A DNA stretch of 64,000 nucleotides from Hyphomicrobium_A sp964493785 (GTDB taxonomy: Bacteria > Pseudomonadota > Alphaproteobacteria > Rhizobiales > Hyphomicrobiaceae): the NCBI GenBank assembly GCA_964493785.1, contig CAZBPM010000005.1, positions 124,001 to 188,000 of the forward strand, read 5' to 3'. Positions 15,869 to 24,104 of the stretch are shown here, one piece after another (position 1 is the first letter of the stretch; the number at the start of each line of letters is the position of its first letter). The position numbers and the translations under genes were made by a program. Under the pieces are notes generated by a model. That model saw only the letters and a list, made by a program, of their open reading frames with translations. It made no database searches and was not told where the DNA came from.

Positions 15869-16858
15869 ATGGGGTGTAAGGCTCGTTTGGGCGTAGTGCT
15901 CGGGCTCGCGGTTTCTCTCGTGGCAGGAATGGTCGGTGCAGTTTCTGCTGCTCCGCTCAAGGTAGCCTACAGCGATTGGCCCGGTTGGGTCGCTTGGCAA
16001 GTGGCGATCGAAAAGGGCTGGTTCAAAGAAGAAGGCGTCGACGTCGAGTTCGAGTGGTTCGACTACGTACCGTCGATGGACGCGTTCAGCGCAGGCAAGG
16101 TCGATGCCGTGTGCATGACCAACGGCGATGCCCTGGTCGTCGGTGCGACGGGTGGCAAGAGCGTCATCGTCCTGATCAACGACTACTCGAACGGCAACGA
16201 CATGATCGTTGCCAAGCCGGGCATCAAGACACTCAAGGATCTCGTCGGCAAGAAGGTAGGCCTCGAGGTCGGCTTCGTCGATCACCTGCTGCTTCTCAAC
16301 GGTCTCGAGAAAGCGGGCATCAAGGAATCGGACATCACGCTCGTCAACACCAAGACGAACGAGACGCCACAGGTTCTCGCCTCCGGCGATGTCGACGCAA
16401 TCGGTGCCTGGCAACCAAGCTCGGGACAGGCGCTGAAACTCGTGCCCGGCTCAACGACCATTTATTCATCGGCCGATGAGCCCGGCCTCATCTACGACGT
16501 CCTGGCGGTCAATCCGGCAAGCCTGTCGAGCCGCCGTGCAGACTGGCTGAAGGTCGTCAAGGTGTGGGGCAAGGTCGTTGCCTACATCAACGATCCCAAG
16601 ACGGCTGACGATGCGCTGAAGATCCTCGCGGGTCGCGTCGGGCTGAAGCCGGACGAGTACAAGCCCTTCCTCGGCGGCACCAAACTGCTGACGCTCGCTG
16701 AGGGCGCAAAGGTGTTCGAGAAGGGTGAAGGCTTCAAGTCGATCTACGGCTCGACGCAGATCGTCGACAACTTCAACATCAAGTACGAGGTCTACAAAGA
16801 GAAGCAGGACGTCGCTTCCTACATCGATCCTTCGCTGACGGATGAAGCCGCCAAGTAG
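15869..16858 (+). CDS. ABC transporter substrate-binding protein of the urea/guanidine carboxylase region, 329 aa
   Basis: Periplasmic protein with signal peptide (cleavage near VSAAP) and the NMT1/TauA-like fold: KVAYSDWPGWVAWQVAIEKG, then CMTNGDAL, NDYSNGND, LKDLVGKKVG and the GAWQPSSGQAL segment. This is the branch repeatedly found next to urea carboxylase genes (the TIGR03427 type, from memory). Start at 15869 has GGAG upstream and gives the clean signal peptide. It opens the nitrogen operon behind the sigma-54 promoter. The ligand is probably urea, guanidine or a related compound. Confidence 0.9.
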   Translation: MGCKARLGVVLGLAVSLVAGMVGAVSAAPLKVAYSDWPGWVAWQVAIEKGWFKEEGVDVEFEWFDYVPSMDAFSAGKVDAVCMTNGDALVVGATGGKSVIVLINDYSNGNDMIVAKPGIKTLKDLVGKKVGLEVGFVDHLLLLNGLEKAGIKESDITLVNTKTNETPQVLASGDVDAIGAWQPSSGQALKLVPGSTTIYSSADEPGLIYDVLAVNPASLSSRRADWLKVVKVWGKVVAYINDPKTADDALKILAGRVGLKPDEYKPFLGGTKLLTLAEGAKVFEKGEGFKSIYGSTQIVDNFNIKYEVYKEKQDVASYIDPSLTDEAAK

Positions 16859-16899
16859 GCGCGCCAATCCGGCCTGAAATGCGAAGCGCAGGGGAAACG

Positions 16900-17865
16900 A
16901 TGGAACGTACGAAGTTGTTCATGATCAGGGCGCCGCTCGCGCCCACTTCGAGGACGATTTTCACCGTTCTCTCGTTTGTCCTGCCGGTGCTCGCTTGGTG
17001 TGCCGTCAGCTACGTGCCGTGGATCTGGCATCCGATGACTTTGGTGTCGGAGCCAGGCAGTGTCAGCTACTTCAAGGTCGGGATGCGCGTTCCGAACGAG
17101 ACGTTCGATCGCGAGTTTCAGACCGCAAAGGAGATGGGGGCTGCCCTGCCTTTGGGCAGCCCCGCCAATCCTGTCTACCTACCGGCGCCGCATCAGGTGG
17201 TGTCGGCGCTGTACACGTCCTTCACGACGCCGCCGCAGACGCGTGACGGCAAATGGCTGCACGAAAGCCTGTGGCACAGCGTGCAGATCATCTTCTGGGG
17301 CTTTCTCATCTCATCGATGATCGGCGTTCCGCTCGGCATCCTGTGCGGAGCCTACTCGGGCGCCTCGCGGACGGCGGAGCCGTTCGTCGAATTCTTCCGC
17401 TATCTTCCGGCGCCCGCATTCGGTGCGCTCGCCGTTGCGATCTTAGGGATCTACGACGGACCGAAGATTGCGATCATCGTCATTGGCACGCTGTTCCAGC
17501 AAATCCTAGTCATCGCGAACACCACGCGGACGCTCGACTATCCGCTGGTCGAAGCGGCGATGACGCTGGGGACGAAGCGGCGGCAGATGTTGCGGCGCGT
17601 GGTGATTCCAGCCGTGCTGCCTGCGATCTATCGCGACCAGCGCATCCTGCTCGGCTGGGCATGGACGTACCTCATCGTGGCGGAGCTGATCGGCACGTCG
17701 TCCGGCATCACGTGGTTCATCACGCAGCAGGCCCGCTACCAGAATTTTCCCAACGTATATGCCGCGATCATCATCATCGGGATCCTCGGGCTCTCGACCG
17801 ATCTGGCGCTCGGATACTTCGGCAAGCGCCTGTTTACGTGGGATCGGACGGGGCAGACGAGGTAG
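16900..17865 (+). CDS. ABC transporter permease (SsuC/TauC family), 321 aa
   Basis: Binding-protein-dependent inner-membrane permease. One membrane segment near the start, a roughly 100-residue periplasmic loop (begins after WIWHPMTLV), then five segments with the EAA loop VEAAMTLGTKRRQMLRRVVIP that contacts the ATPase. The enlarged loop between segments 1 and 2 is typical of the homologues found beside urea carboxylase. Start at 16900 has AGGGGA six bases upstream. Partner of the flanking binding protein and ATPase. Confidence 0.9.
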   Translation: MERTKLFMIRAPLAPTSRTIFTVLSFVLPVLAWCAVSYVPWIWHPMTLVSEPGSVSYFKVGMRVPNETFDREFQTAKEMGAALPLGSPANPVYLPAPHQVVSALYTSFTTPPQTRDGKWLHESLWHSVQIIFWGFLISSMIGVPLGILCGAYSGASRTAEPFVEFFRYLPAPAFGALAVAILGIYDGPKIAIIVIGTLFQQILVIANTTRTLDYPLVEAAMTLGTKRRQMLRRVVIPAVLPAIYRDQRILLGWAWTYLIVAELIGTSSGITWFITQQARYQNFPNVYAAIIIIGILGLSTDLALGYFGKRLFTWDRTGQTR

Positions 17866-17867
17866 CC

Positions 17868-18788
17868 ATGGACAAGCGGGTTTCGACGGTGAGCTATCTC
17901 GACCAGTCGCAGTTAGTGCGCGAGCGCTTCGATCGGCTGAAGGCGCGCGACGTGATCTTGGAGGTGCGGAACCTCAACAAGATTTTCAGTGCGCAGGGCA
18001 AGGACACGGTAGCGCTTCGCGACGTCAGCTTCACCACGCATCGGCGCGAGTTCCTTTGCATCATCGGGCCGTCCGGATGCGGCAAGTCCACTCTTGTGCG
18101 CATTCTGGCGGGGCTCGAGCAGCAGACGTCGGGGGACGTGTTGCTCGACGGCAAGCCGGTGAAAGGGCCAGGGCGCGACAGGGGCATGGTGTTCCAGACG
18201 TACACGCTGTTCCCGTGGCTGACGGTGAAGAAGAACGTGATGTTCGGCCTGGAAGTGAACAACGCGGGCAAGAGCGAAGCCGAGGCCCAGGCGCTGCAGT
18301 GGCTGGATCTCGTGGGGCTCGGCAAGTTCGCGGACAGCTATCCGTATCAGCTCTCGGGCGGCATGAAGCAGCGTGTTGCCATCGTACGTGCGCTCGCAAA
18401 TCAGCCGCGCATTCTCCTGATGGACGAGCCGTTCGGTGCGCTCGACGCGCAGACGCGCGCGCGAATGCAGGCGCATCTGCTGGAGATCTGGCGAAAGATC
18501 GACATCACCGTGATATTCATCACGCACGATCTCGACGAGGCGATCTTCCTGGCGGACCGAATCCTGGTGCTTAAGCCGCATCCGGGCGAGGTGATCGAGA
18601 TGATCGAGGTGCCGGTTCCCCGGCCTCGGCATGAGAGTCAGGTCAACGCGGAGGAGTTTCTAGCGACGCGGCGACGGGTTGACGAACTCATCCATACGCG
18701 CGCGGATCATTCGCAAGAAGATGAAGACGAGGCCGGGCTGCACGCTGCGTTGGCGCGGTTGACCGATGTAACCGACAACGTGGAATAG
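17868..18788 (+). CDS. ABC transporter ATP-binding protein (SsuB/TauB family), 306 aa
   Basis: Walker A GPSGCGKST, signature LSGGMKQRV, Walker B ILLMDEPFGALD, H-loop ITHDLDEAI. An N-terminal extension of about 35 residues precedes the ATPase core (VILEVRNLNKIF), and the C-terminal 40 residues are very acidic (HSQEDEDEAG), possibly regulatory. ATG at 17868 is two bases after the permease stop. The longer upstream frame lies inside the permease gene and is not used. Confidence 0.92.
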   Translation: MDKRVSTVSYLDQSQLVRERFDRLKARDVILEVRNLNKIFSAQGKDTVALRDVSFTTHRREFLCIIGPSGCGKSTLVRILAGLEQQTSGDVLLDGKPVKGPGRDRGMVFQTYTLFPWLTVKKNVMFGLEVNNAGKSEAEAQALQWLDLVGLGKFADSYPYQLSGGMKQRVAIVRALANQPRILLMDEPFGALDAQTRARMQAHLLEIWRKIDITVIFITHDLDEAIFLADRILVLKPHPGEVIEMIEVPVPRPRHESQVNAEEFLATRRRVDELIHTRADHSQEDEDEAGLHAALARLTDVTDNVE

Positions 18789-18798
18789 GGGTCGTTCG

Positions 18799-19593
18799 AT
18801 GCGCTGGGCCGAGCGGACATGGGCTGAGTTCGACGCCGATATCGCGGCAGCGGCAGGCTGCGCGATCCTGCCGGTGGGTGCGACGGAGCAGCACGGCCCG
18901 CACCTGGGTACTGGCATGGATTTCGTGCTGGCGGACAAGCTTTGCGAAGCGGTGGCGAGCCGTAGCGGGGTGCCGATGCTGCCGACGCTGCCGTACGGAT
19001 GCTCGCTGGGTCACAGCCGGCGCTGGCCGGGGACGATTGCGCTGAAGCCGACCACGCTGATCGAGGTGGTGAAGGAGATTGGCGACTGGGCTTATCACAG
19101 CGGCGTTCGACGGCTGTTCATCGTCAACACGCATGTGACGAACTTTGCGCCGCTGCGGTGCGCGCTCGAGATGCTGCGCGCCGAGCACGATGACCTGATG
19201 GTGGCGCTGATCAACTCGGCGCATGTCAGCGAGCGCGTGCGTGCCGCGCATTTCGCGGATGGCGATGACTGGCACGCCAACGCAGCGGAGACGTCCCTGA
19301 TGCTGGCCACTGCGCCGGAGATCGTGCGCGAGGATCTAATCGCCAGCTCGGACGATCCCGATCGAACGGAAGGGCTCGTTTTCTCTCATCCCGTCAATCG
19401 CACAAGCCTCAACGGCGTTACGGGGGCGCCGAGCCGCAGCAGCCGCGACGAGGGCAGCCGGCTGTTCCAATGGATGGTCGATGACCTTTCGGCACTGATC
19501 GAGCGCGGCAAACGGGAAGGGCCGCCGCTCGCCCACTCCTACTTCGCGAAGATTTCCGCACAGACAAGCACTGGGACAAGTGAGGACGCATGA
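18799..19593 (+). CDS. Creatininase-family amidohydrolase, 264 aa
   Basis: The metal-binding marks of creatinine amidohydrolase are present: PVGATEQHGPHLGTGMD (E30, H32 and D41), VNTHVTNFAPL and DWHANAAETSLM, the last with the final Glu. Members hydrolyse cyclic or linear amides such as creatinine or formylated intermediates, using Mn or Zn. Here the enzyme lies between transporter and glutamine synthetase genes and overlaps the next start by four bases, so it should process or release a nitrogen compound. Creatinine, a cyclic guanidino compound, is attractive given the operon content, but the sequence does not prove it. Confidence 0.82.
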   Translation: MRWAERTWAEFDADIAAAAGCAILPVGATEQHGPHLGTGMDFVLADKLCEAVASRSGVPMLPTLPYGCSLGHSRRWPGTIALKPTTLIEVVKEIGDWAYHSGVRRLFIVNTHVTNFAPLRCALEMLRAEHDDLMVALINSAHVSERVRAAHFADGDDWHANAAETSLMLATAPEIVREDLIASSDDPDRTEGLVFSHPVNRTSLNGVTGAPSRSSRDEGSRLFQWMVDDLSALIERGKREGPPLAHSYFAKISAQTSTGTSEDA

Positions 19594-20951
19594 CGACGAA
19601 CGTTGATATCGGGCAGCTGCAAAAGAGCCTCGAAGAAAAGGGGGTCAAGTATTGCATCGGCGCGTACGTCGATATTCACGGAGTCCCGAAGGGCAAAGTT
19701 GTTCCGATCGACCACCTGGCGCACATGGCGCATGGCTCCGAGCGCTACACGGGCTATGCGCTCGACGGTCTAGGCCAAGCGCCGCACGACGACGAGATTA
19801 CGTCGGTTCCCGATCTCAGCCACATCATCCAGCTCCCGTGGGAGCCGAAGGTCGCGTGGATTCCGGCCGACAACGAGTTCCAGGGTAAGCCCTATCCGTT
19901 GAATACGCGCGTCGCGCTGAAGAAGGTTATGGCGGAAGCGGCGCAGATGGGCTTCGGGTTCAATCTCGGGGTCGAGTGCGAGATCTTCCTGCTGAAGAAG
20001 AACACCGACGGCTCGCTGTCCGTGCCTAGCCCGGACGATAAGCTGGTGAAGCCGTGCTACGACATCAGCGGGTTCATGGACAACTTCACCTGGCTCGACC
20101 AGATGGCGTCGGCGCTGAAGGTGCTCGACTGGGACCTCTACTCGTTCGATCATGAGGACGCTAACGGCCAATTCGAGTTCGACTTCGCATATTCGGATGC
20201 GCTGACGACGTGCGATCGGGTGACGTTCTTCCGCTTCATGGCAAAGCACTATGCCAAGGAGCAGGGACTGATCGCGACGATGATGCCGAAGCCGTTTGCG
20301 AACCGCACCGGTACGGGGGCGCATTTCAATATGTCGCTGTCCGATCTGGCGACGGGCAAGAATGCGTTTGCTTGCGATCCGAAGGACGATCCGCGCGGGC
20401 TGGGCCTCACTGAGACTGGCTATCACTTCATCGGCGGCATCCTGAAACACGGGCGGGCGCTGTGCGCGGCGTTTGCTCCGACCGTAAATAGCTACAAGCG
20501 CCTCGTTCGCCAGGGCGGCATGGCGTATTTCTCGTGGGCGCCAGTGTTCAACTCCTACGGATCGAACAACCGCACGAACTCGGTGCGCGTGCCGGCCGGC
20601 GGAGGACGCTGCGAGTCGCGTAATGCGGACGGCGCGGTCAATCCGTACCTCGCCGCCACGCTGGCGCTTGCCGCCGGTCTCGACGGCGTGCGCAACAAGA
20701 TCGATCCGGGTGCGCCGAACGAGGACAATCTCTACGCCATCGGCGAGGAGGAGCGGCGGGCACGCGGCATCGAATTCTTACCCCAGACGCTGCAGGAAGC
20801 AGTCGAAGCGTTTGCCGCTGATCCGCTGATGGAGGCGACGCTAGGAAAGGAATTGCGCGACGAGTTCATTCTCTACAAGCGCAACGAATGGGAGGCCTAC
20901 CACCTTGCAATCAGCCCGTGGGAAATCGAGCGCTACACGCACCTCTTCTGA
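19590..20951 (+). CDS. Type III (GlnT-type) glutamine synthetase / gamma-glutamylmethylamide synthetase family, 453 aa
   Basis: Glutamine-synthetase fold with the short N-terminal beta-grasp (AYVDIHGVPKGK) and the catalytic domain: VECEIFLL and GQFEFDFAYSDAL supply metal-binding Glu residues, ANRTGTGAHFNMSL the glutamate/ATP site and SNNRTNSVRVP the Arg cluster. Length and motifs fit the family first called GlnT in rhizobia. The same family contains gamma-glutamylmethylamide synthetase of methylotrophs, and sequence inspection does not separate them. Inside this operon, capturing ammonia released by the deiminase and hydrolase steps is the likely job. No N-methylglutamate synthase genes are nearby. 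Confidence 0.88.
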   Translation: MTTNVDIGQLQKSLEEKGVKYCIGAYVDIHGVPKGKVVPIDHLAHMAHGSERYTGYALDGLGQAPHDDEITSVPDLSHIIQLPWEPKVAWIPADNEFQGKPYPLNTRVALKKVMAEAAQMGFGFNLGVECEIFLLKKNTDGSLSVPSPDDKLVKPCYDISGFMDNFTWLDQMASALKVLDWDLYSFDHEDANGQFEFDFAYSDALTTCDRVTFFRFMAKHYAKEQGLIATMMPKPFANRTGTGAHFNMSLSDLATGKNAFACDPKDDPRGLGLTETGYHFIGGILKHGRALCAAFAPTVNSYKRLVRQGGMAYFSWAPVFNSYGSNNRTNSVRVPAGGGRCESRNADGAVNPYLAATLALAAGLDGVRNKIDPGAPNEDNLYAIGEEERRARGIEFLPQTLQEAVEAFAADPLMEATLGKELRDEFILYKRNEWEAYHLAISPWEIERYTHLF

Positions 20952-20970
20952 GGCGTCGGAGAAAAACAAG

Positions 20971-21444
20971 ATGCTCAATACCGCGCAACCGGAGTCACGC
21001 CTCGTGAGCCGTATCAGCATCTCCCTTCCGGAGAGGCTGCTGACGGAACTCGATTCGATGGTCGGCGATCGCGGTTTCCAGAGCCGGTCGCAGGCGATCA
21101 ACGACATGCTGCACAAGTCGCTGATCGAGCACCGTCGGGAACATGGCGAGGGCGTGATGGTGGGGACCATCACGCTCTACTACAAGAACGCGACGCCGGG
21201 GCTGCAGAAGAAGCTCGCCGATCTGCAGTCAGTGCACATCGATGAGGTCATCAGCTCGCTTCACATCCATCTCGCCAACAACGAGACGATGGAGGTCATC
21301 CTGGTGCAGGGACCGGCGCGCAAGCTCCAGGATATCGCCGACGAGATGATCACGCGTCGCGGAGTGATCTCCGGCAAGATGCAGTTGATCGCCGCGCTCA
21401 TTCCGCAGCTGCATCCCTTCTCGGATGAACAGGACAAGGGATAG
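20971..21444 (+). CDS. NikR-like ribbon-helix-helix regulator lacking two metal ligands, 157 aa
   Basis: N-terminal ribbon-helix-helix DNA-binding domain (SRISISLPERLLTELD, RSQAINDML) and a C-terminal ACT-like domain as in NikR. In NikR, nickel is bound by H76, H87, H89 and C95. Here the central pair is kept (H98, H100 in SLHIHL), but by my alignment the first His is Ser87 and the Cys is Thr106 (NNETMEV). Nickel regulation is therefore doubtful. It sits inside the operon, 19 bases after the synthetase and nine before the next gene, and may bind the inverted repeat at 15811-15838. The frame is open to 20905, but the ATG at 20971 has GGAG upstream. Confidence 0.82.
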   Translation: MLNTAQPESRLVSRISISLPERLLTELDSMVGDRGFQSRSQAINDMLHKSLIEHRREHGEGVMVGTITLYYKNATPGLQKKLADLQSVHIDEVISSLHIHLANNETMEVILVQGPARKLQDIADEMITRRGVISGKMQLIAALIPQLHPFSDEQDKG

Positions 21445-21453
21445 GCGCGCGCA

Positions 21454-22275
21454 ATGCTTGGCCTTTCGGACATGCCGGGCTTGTGGAGCCGTTCGCTGAT
21501 CGTGCTGCCCGATGGCGCGCGCGATACCACTACGTGGGTCGCCTGGCTGCAGGGGCCGACGCTGTTCGTGGACCTGAGGCAACCGGCGGGGCGTCCGAGC
21601 TTCGCCGGAGTGCGGTCGTTGGGAGACCTCAACGCCTCGCAGATTGCGTGGCTGGTCGAGCAGGAGGGTTTCGCGGGACGGTTCGAGCAGGATGGCGCGT
21701 TCTTCGTCTGGCGGCGACTGATGGATTACCAGCCGCCGGCGCTTTCGGGTGACAGCGGCCGGCTATGGATGGACGGCGACGTGATGGTCGAGGAGGGGCG
21801 CTATTCGCCCTACATCGAGCACTGGCACCGCAAGACGGAGCCGGGCGCTTTGTGTGCCGCAGCCCGGCTGCGCGACAAGCCAAGCGGCGCGGACGGCTAT
21901 CTGGTGCGGGTGGGCGACGTCTTCATGTATGCCCGCACCGGGATCAGCGGGACGCTGCCGCCGGGAGCACGTCTTGGCGCTTGTCTCGACGGAGCAGGGT
22001 CGCTGGAGGCGGCGAGGACGCTCGTCGATTGCGAGATTTCGTTCGGCAGCGTTGCGGGCGACGCGTGGGTGATAGAACGGTCGAGCCTGCCCTATCGGGA
22101 GGGCGCACTGCTTTCGCCCCAGCTCAGCGCATCGGAGCACCGCTTCAGCAGCGCAGATGTTGCGGCGGACGGAAGCGAAATGCGGCGGGTTTGGAATGTC
22201 GTCGAACTGGAAGGCGAGCCGGGCGCGCTCGGCAGCGTGGCAGATGACGCTTTCGAATTTGCAGCTCGAGCTTGA
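21454..22275 (+). CDS. Unknown protein of the nitrogen operon, 273 aa
   Basis: Soluble, rich in beta-strand patterns and Trp, with no signal peptide or membrane segment. Notable stretches: LWSRSLIVLPDG, TLFVDLRQPAGRP, YSPYIEHWHRKTEPGA and YLVRVGDVFMYAR. The alternation looks like one or two beta-barrel (lipocalin- or Hri1-like) domains; that similarity is a weak impression from memory. It lies between the NikR-like gene and the oxygenase with spacings of 9 and 18 bases, so it belongs to the operon. No catalytic motif recognised. Confidence 0.7.
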   Translation: MLGLSDMPGLWSRSLIVLPDGARDTTTWVAWLQGPTLFVDLRQPAGRPSFAGVRSLGDLNASQIAWLVEQEGFAGRFEQDGAFFVWRRLMDYQPPALSGDSGRLWMDGDVMVEEGRYSPYIEHWHRKTEPGALCAAARLRDKPSGADGYLVRVGDVFMYARTGISGTLPPGARLGACLDGAGSLEAARTLVDCEISFGSVAGDAWVIERSSLPYREGALLSPQLSASEHRFSSADVAADGSEMRRVWNVVELEGEPGALGSVADDAFEFAARA

Positions 22276-22293
22276 GCATTGAAGGAGGTACCG

Positions 22294-23337
22294 ATGGAGA
22301 GCTCTTCTCGCGATTTCTCCACCATTCCGGTGATCGACATCTCGGCGCTTGCCGGCGGGGATGCCGCGGCGCAGGCGAAGGTTGCTGACGAGCTTGGGCG
22401 CGCGGCGCGCGATGTAGGGTTCCTGTACGTGACGGGGACGGGCATCGACGAGAAGCTGTTCGAAGATCTTCTGGCGCAGACGAAGCGCTTCTTTGCGCTT
22501 CCCGAGGAAAAGAAGATGGAGGTCTATATCGGGCGCTCCACCAATCACCGCGGGTACGTGCCGGAGGGCGAGGAGGTCTTCTACGGCGGGTCGAAGGATA
22601 AGAAGGAAGCGTTCGACATGTCGATCGACCTTCCCGCCGACGATGCGGATTATGTGGCCGGGCATCCAATGCTTGGCCCCAATCAGTGGCCTGACCTGCC
22701 GGGCTTCAAGGAAGCGGCGAACGCCTATTACAAGGCTGTGTTCGAGCTCGGGAAGACGTTGATCCGCGGTTTCGCCATGGCGCTCGGCGAGAAGCCGGAC
22801 TATTTCGATTCCTACATCACGCGGCCACCGAGCCAGCTTCGGCTTATCCATTACCCGTACGATCCCAATGCCAAGGATGCGATGGGGATCGGCGCGCACA
22901 CGGACTATGAAATCTTCACGCTGCTGCGAGCGACCTCGGCGGGCTTGGAGGTTCTTAACGGCGCCGGCGAGTGGATCGAGGCGCCGCCGAAGCCAGGGGC
23001 GATCGTCGTCAATGTCGGCGACATGCTGGAGCTGTGGACGAACGGGGAGTTTGTCGCGACGAGCCACCGCGTGCGCAAGGTGAAGGAGGAGCGATACTCG
23101 TTTCCACTGTTCTTCACCGTCGATTACGACACGGTGGTGAGCCCGATGCCGCGCTTCGTCACGAAGGATGCGCCGGCGCGGCCGAGCGTGAAGTCCGGCG
23201 AGCATCTCTATGCGCAAACGCTGCAGAGCTTTACCTACCAGAAGGAGCGGATCGCGCGCGGTGAGGTGAAGCTGCCGGAGGCGGCGGCGCCGTTGTCGTC
23301 GTTCGGGCAAGAAGCTTTGCAGCGCCCGGACGTCTGA
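22294..23337 (+). CDS. 2-oxoglutarate/Fe(II) oxygenase, isopenicillin-N-synthase family, 347 aa
   Basis: The N-terminal DIOX_N region begins IPVIDISALAGG. The Fe(II) site is HTDYE (His and Asp) with the distal His in SHRVRKVKEERYS, which also supplies the 2-oxoglutarate-binding Arg/Ser region. Length is normal for the family. ATG at 22294 has a strong AAGGAGG. The family includes plant gibberellin and ethylene oxidases and the bacterial ethylene-forming enzyme that liberates guanidine from arginine. Its presence in an operon for guanidine or urea use suggests an oxidation that frees a nitrogen group, but the substrate is unknown. Confidence 0.85.
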   Translation: MESSSRDFSTIPVIDISALAGGDAAAQAKVADELGRAARDVGFLYVTGTGIDEKLFEDLLAQTKRFFALPEEKKMEVYIGRSTNHRGYVPEGEEVFYGGSKDKKEAFDMSIDLPADDADYVAGHPMLGPNQWPDLPGFKEAANAYYKAVFELGKTLIRGFAMALGEKPDYFDSYITRPPSQLRLIHYPYDPNAKDAMGIGAHTDYEIFTLLRATSAGLEVLNGAGEWIEAPPKPGAIVVNVGDMLELWTNGEFVATSHRVRKVKEERYSFPLFFTVDYDTVVSPMPRFVTKDAPARPSVKSGEHLYAQTLQSFTYQKERIARGEVKLPEAAAPLSSFGQEALQRPDV

Positions 23338-23367
23338 CGAAAACGAACAACAGAAGCGGGGAAGGAA

Positions 23368-24090
23368 ATGACGGAACCCGTCTACAAGGACACGTTGCCC
23401 GGCGGAAAGCACTGGTCGCTGCTGATGCGGCGCGGCACGACGCTCGCGCTCACCGACGTGGAGGGCGGCGCGAATGTCGGGATGCTGTTCTACAACCCAG
23501 CCAATCCGCTGGAGCGCTATAACGCTCCCGATACGCTGAAGTGCCAGCACACTTTCAAGCTGACTCGGGGGCACTGCCTGTATTCCGATATGGGGCGGAT
23601 ATTCTGCTCAATCGTCGAGGACACGCACGGTTGGCACGACACGGTGTGCGGGTGCTCGACGAAGGCATTGGTCGAGAAGCGCTGGGGCGATGTCAGCTAT
23701 CAGGCCGCGCGCAACGACTGGCAGCAGAACGGACACGACAGCCTTCTGGTCGAGGCGGCCAAATATGGGCTCGGGCGTCGAGACCTCGCCGCCAACGTCA
23801 ACTGGTTCAGCAAGGTTGCGGTGAGTGAGGATGGAGGCCTGACGCTGGACAGCTCTGCTGCGACGGCGGGCGCCAAGGTCCTGTTGCGCTTTGAGATGGA
23901 CACCCTGGTTCTGCTGCACACGTGTCCGCATCCGCTCGATCAATCGGCGGAATATCCGCGCAAGCCGGTGACGTTCGAGATCGGCATCGCTGCCGTTGTT
24001 GCCGACGATGACTATTGCCTCAACTCGGCGCCGGAGAACCGGCGCGGGTTCGAGAACAACCGAATTTTCCACGCTGGCTGTTGCTCGTGA
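23368..24090 (+). CDS. DUF1989 protein, urea-carboxylase-associated 1 (carboxyguanidine deiminase subunit)
   Basis: 240 residues. Typical UAAP1 features: KHWSLLMRRGTTLALTDVEGGANVGMLFYN, ERYNAPDTLKCQHTF, DTHGWHDTVCGCS and HTCPHPLD, with conserved His and Cys residues in position for a metal site. Published work reassigned the UAAP1/UAAP2 pair from urea metabolism to carboxyguanidine deiminase (CgdAB), which turns carboxyguanidine into allophanate and ammonia. The next gene is the partner. This pair is the main reason for reading the operon as guanidine assimilation. Start at 23368 follows GGGGAAGGAA. Confidence 0.88.
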   Translation: MTEPVYKDTLPGGKHWSLLMRRGTTLALTDVEGGANVGMLFYNPANPLERYNAPDTLKCQHTFKLTRGHCLYSDMGRIFCSIVEDTHGWHDTVCGCSTKALVEKRWGDVSYQAARNDWQQNGHDSLLVEAAKYGLGRRDLAANVNWFSKVAVSEDGGLTLDSSAATAGAKVLLRFEMDTLVLLHTCPHPLDQSAEYPRKPVTFEIGIAAVVADDDYCLNSAPENRRGFENNRIFHAGCCS

Positions 24091-24104
24091 AAGGTCTTGC
24101 GGCG

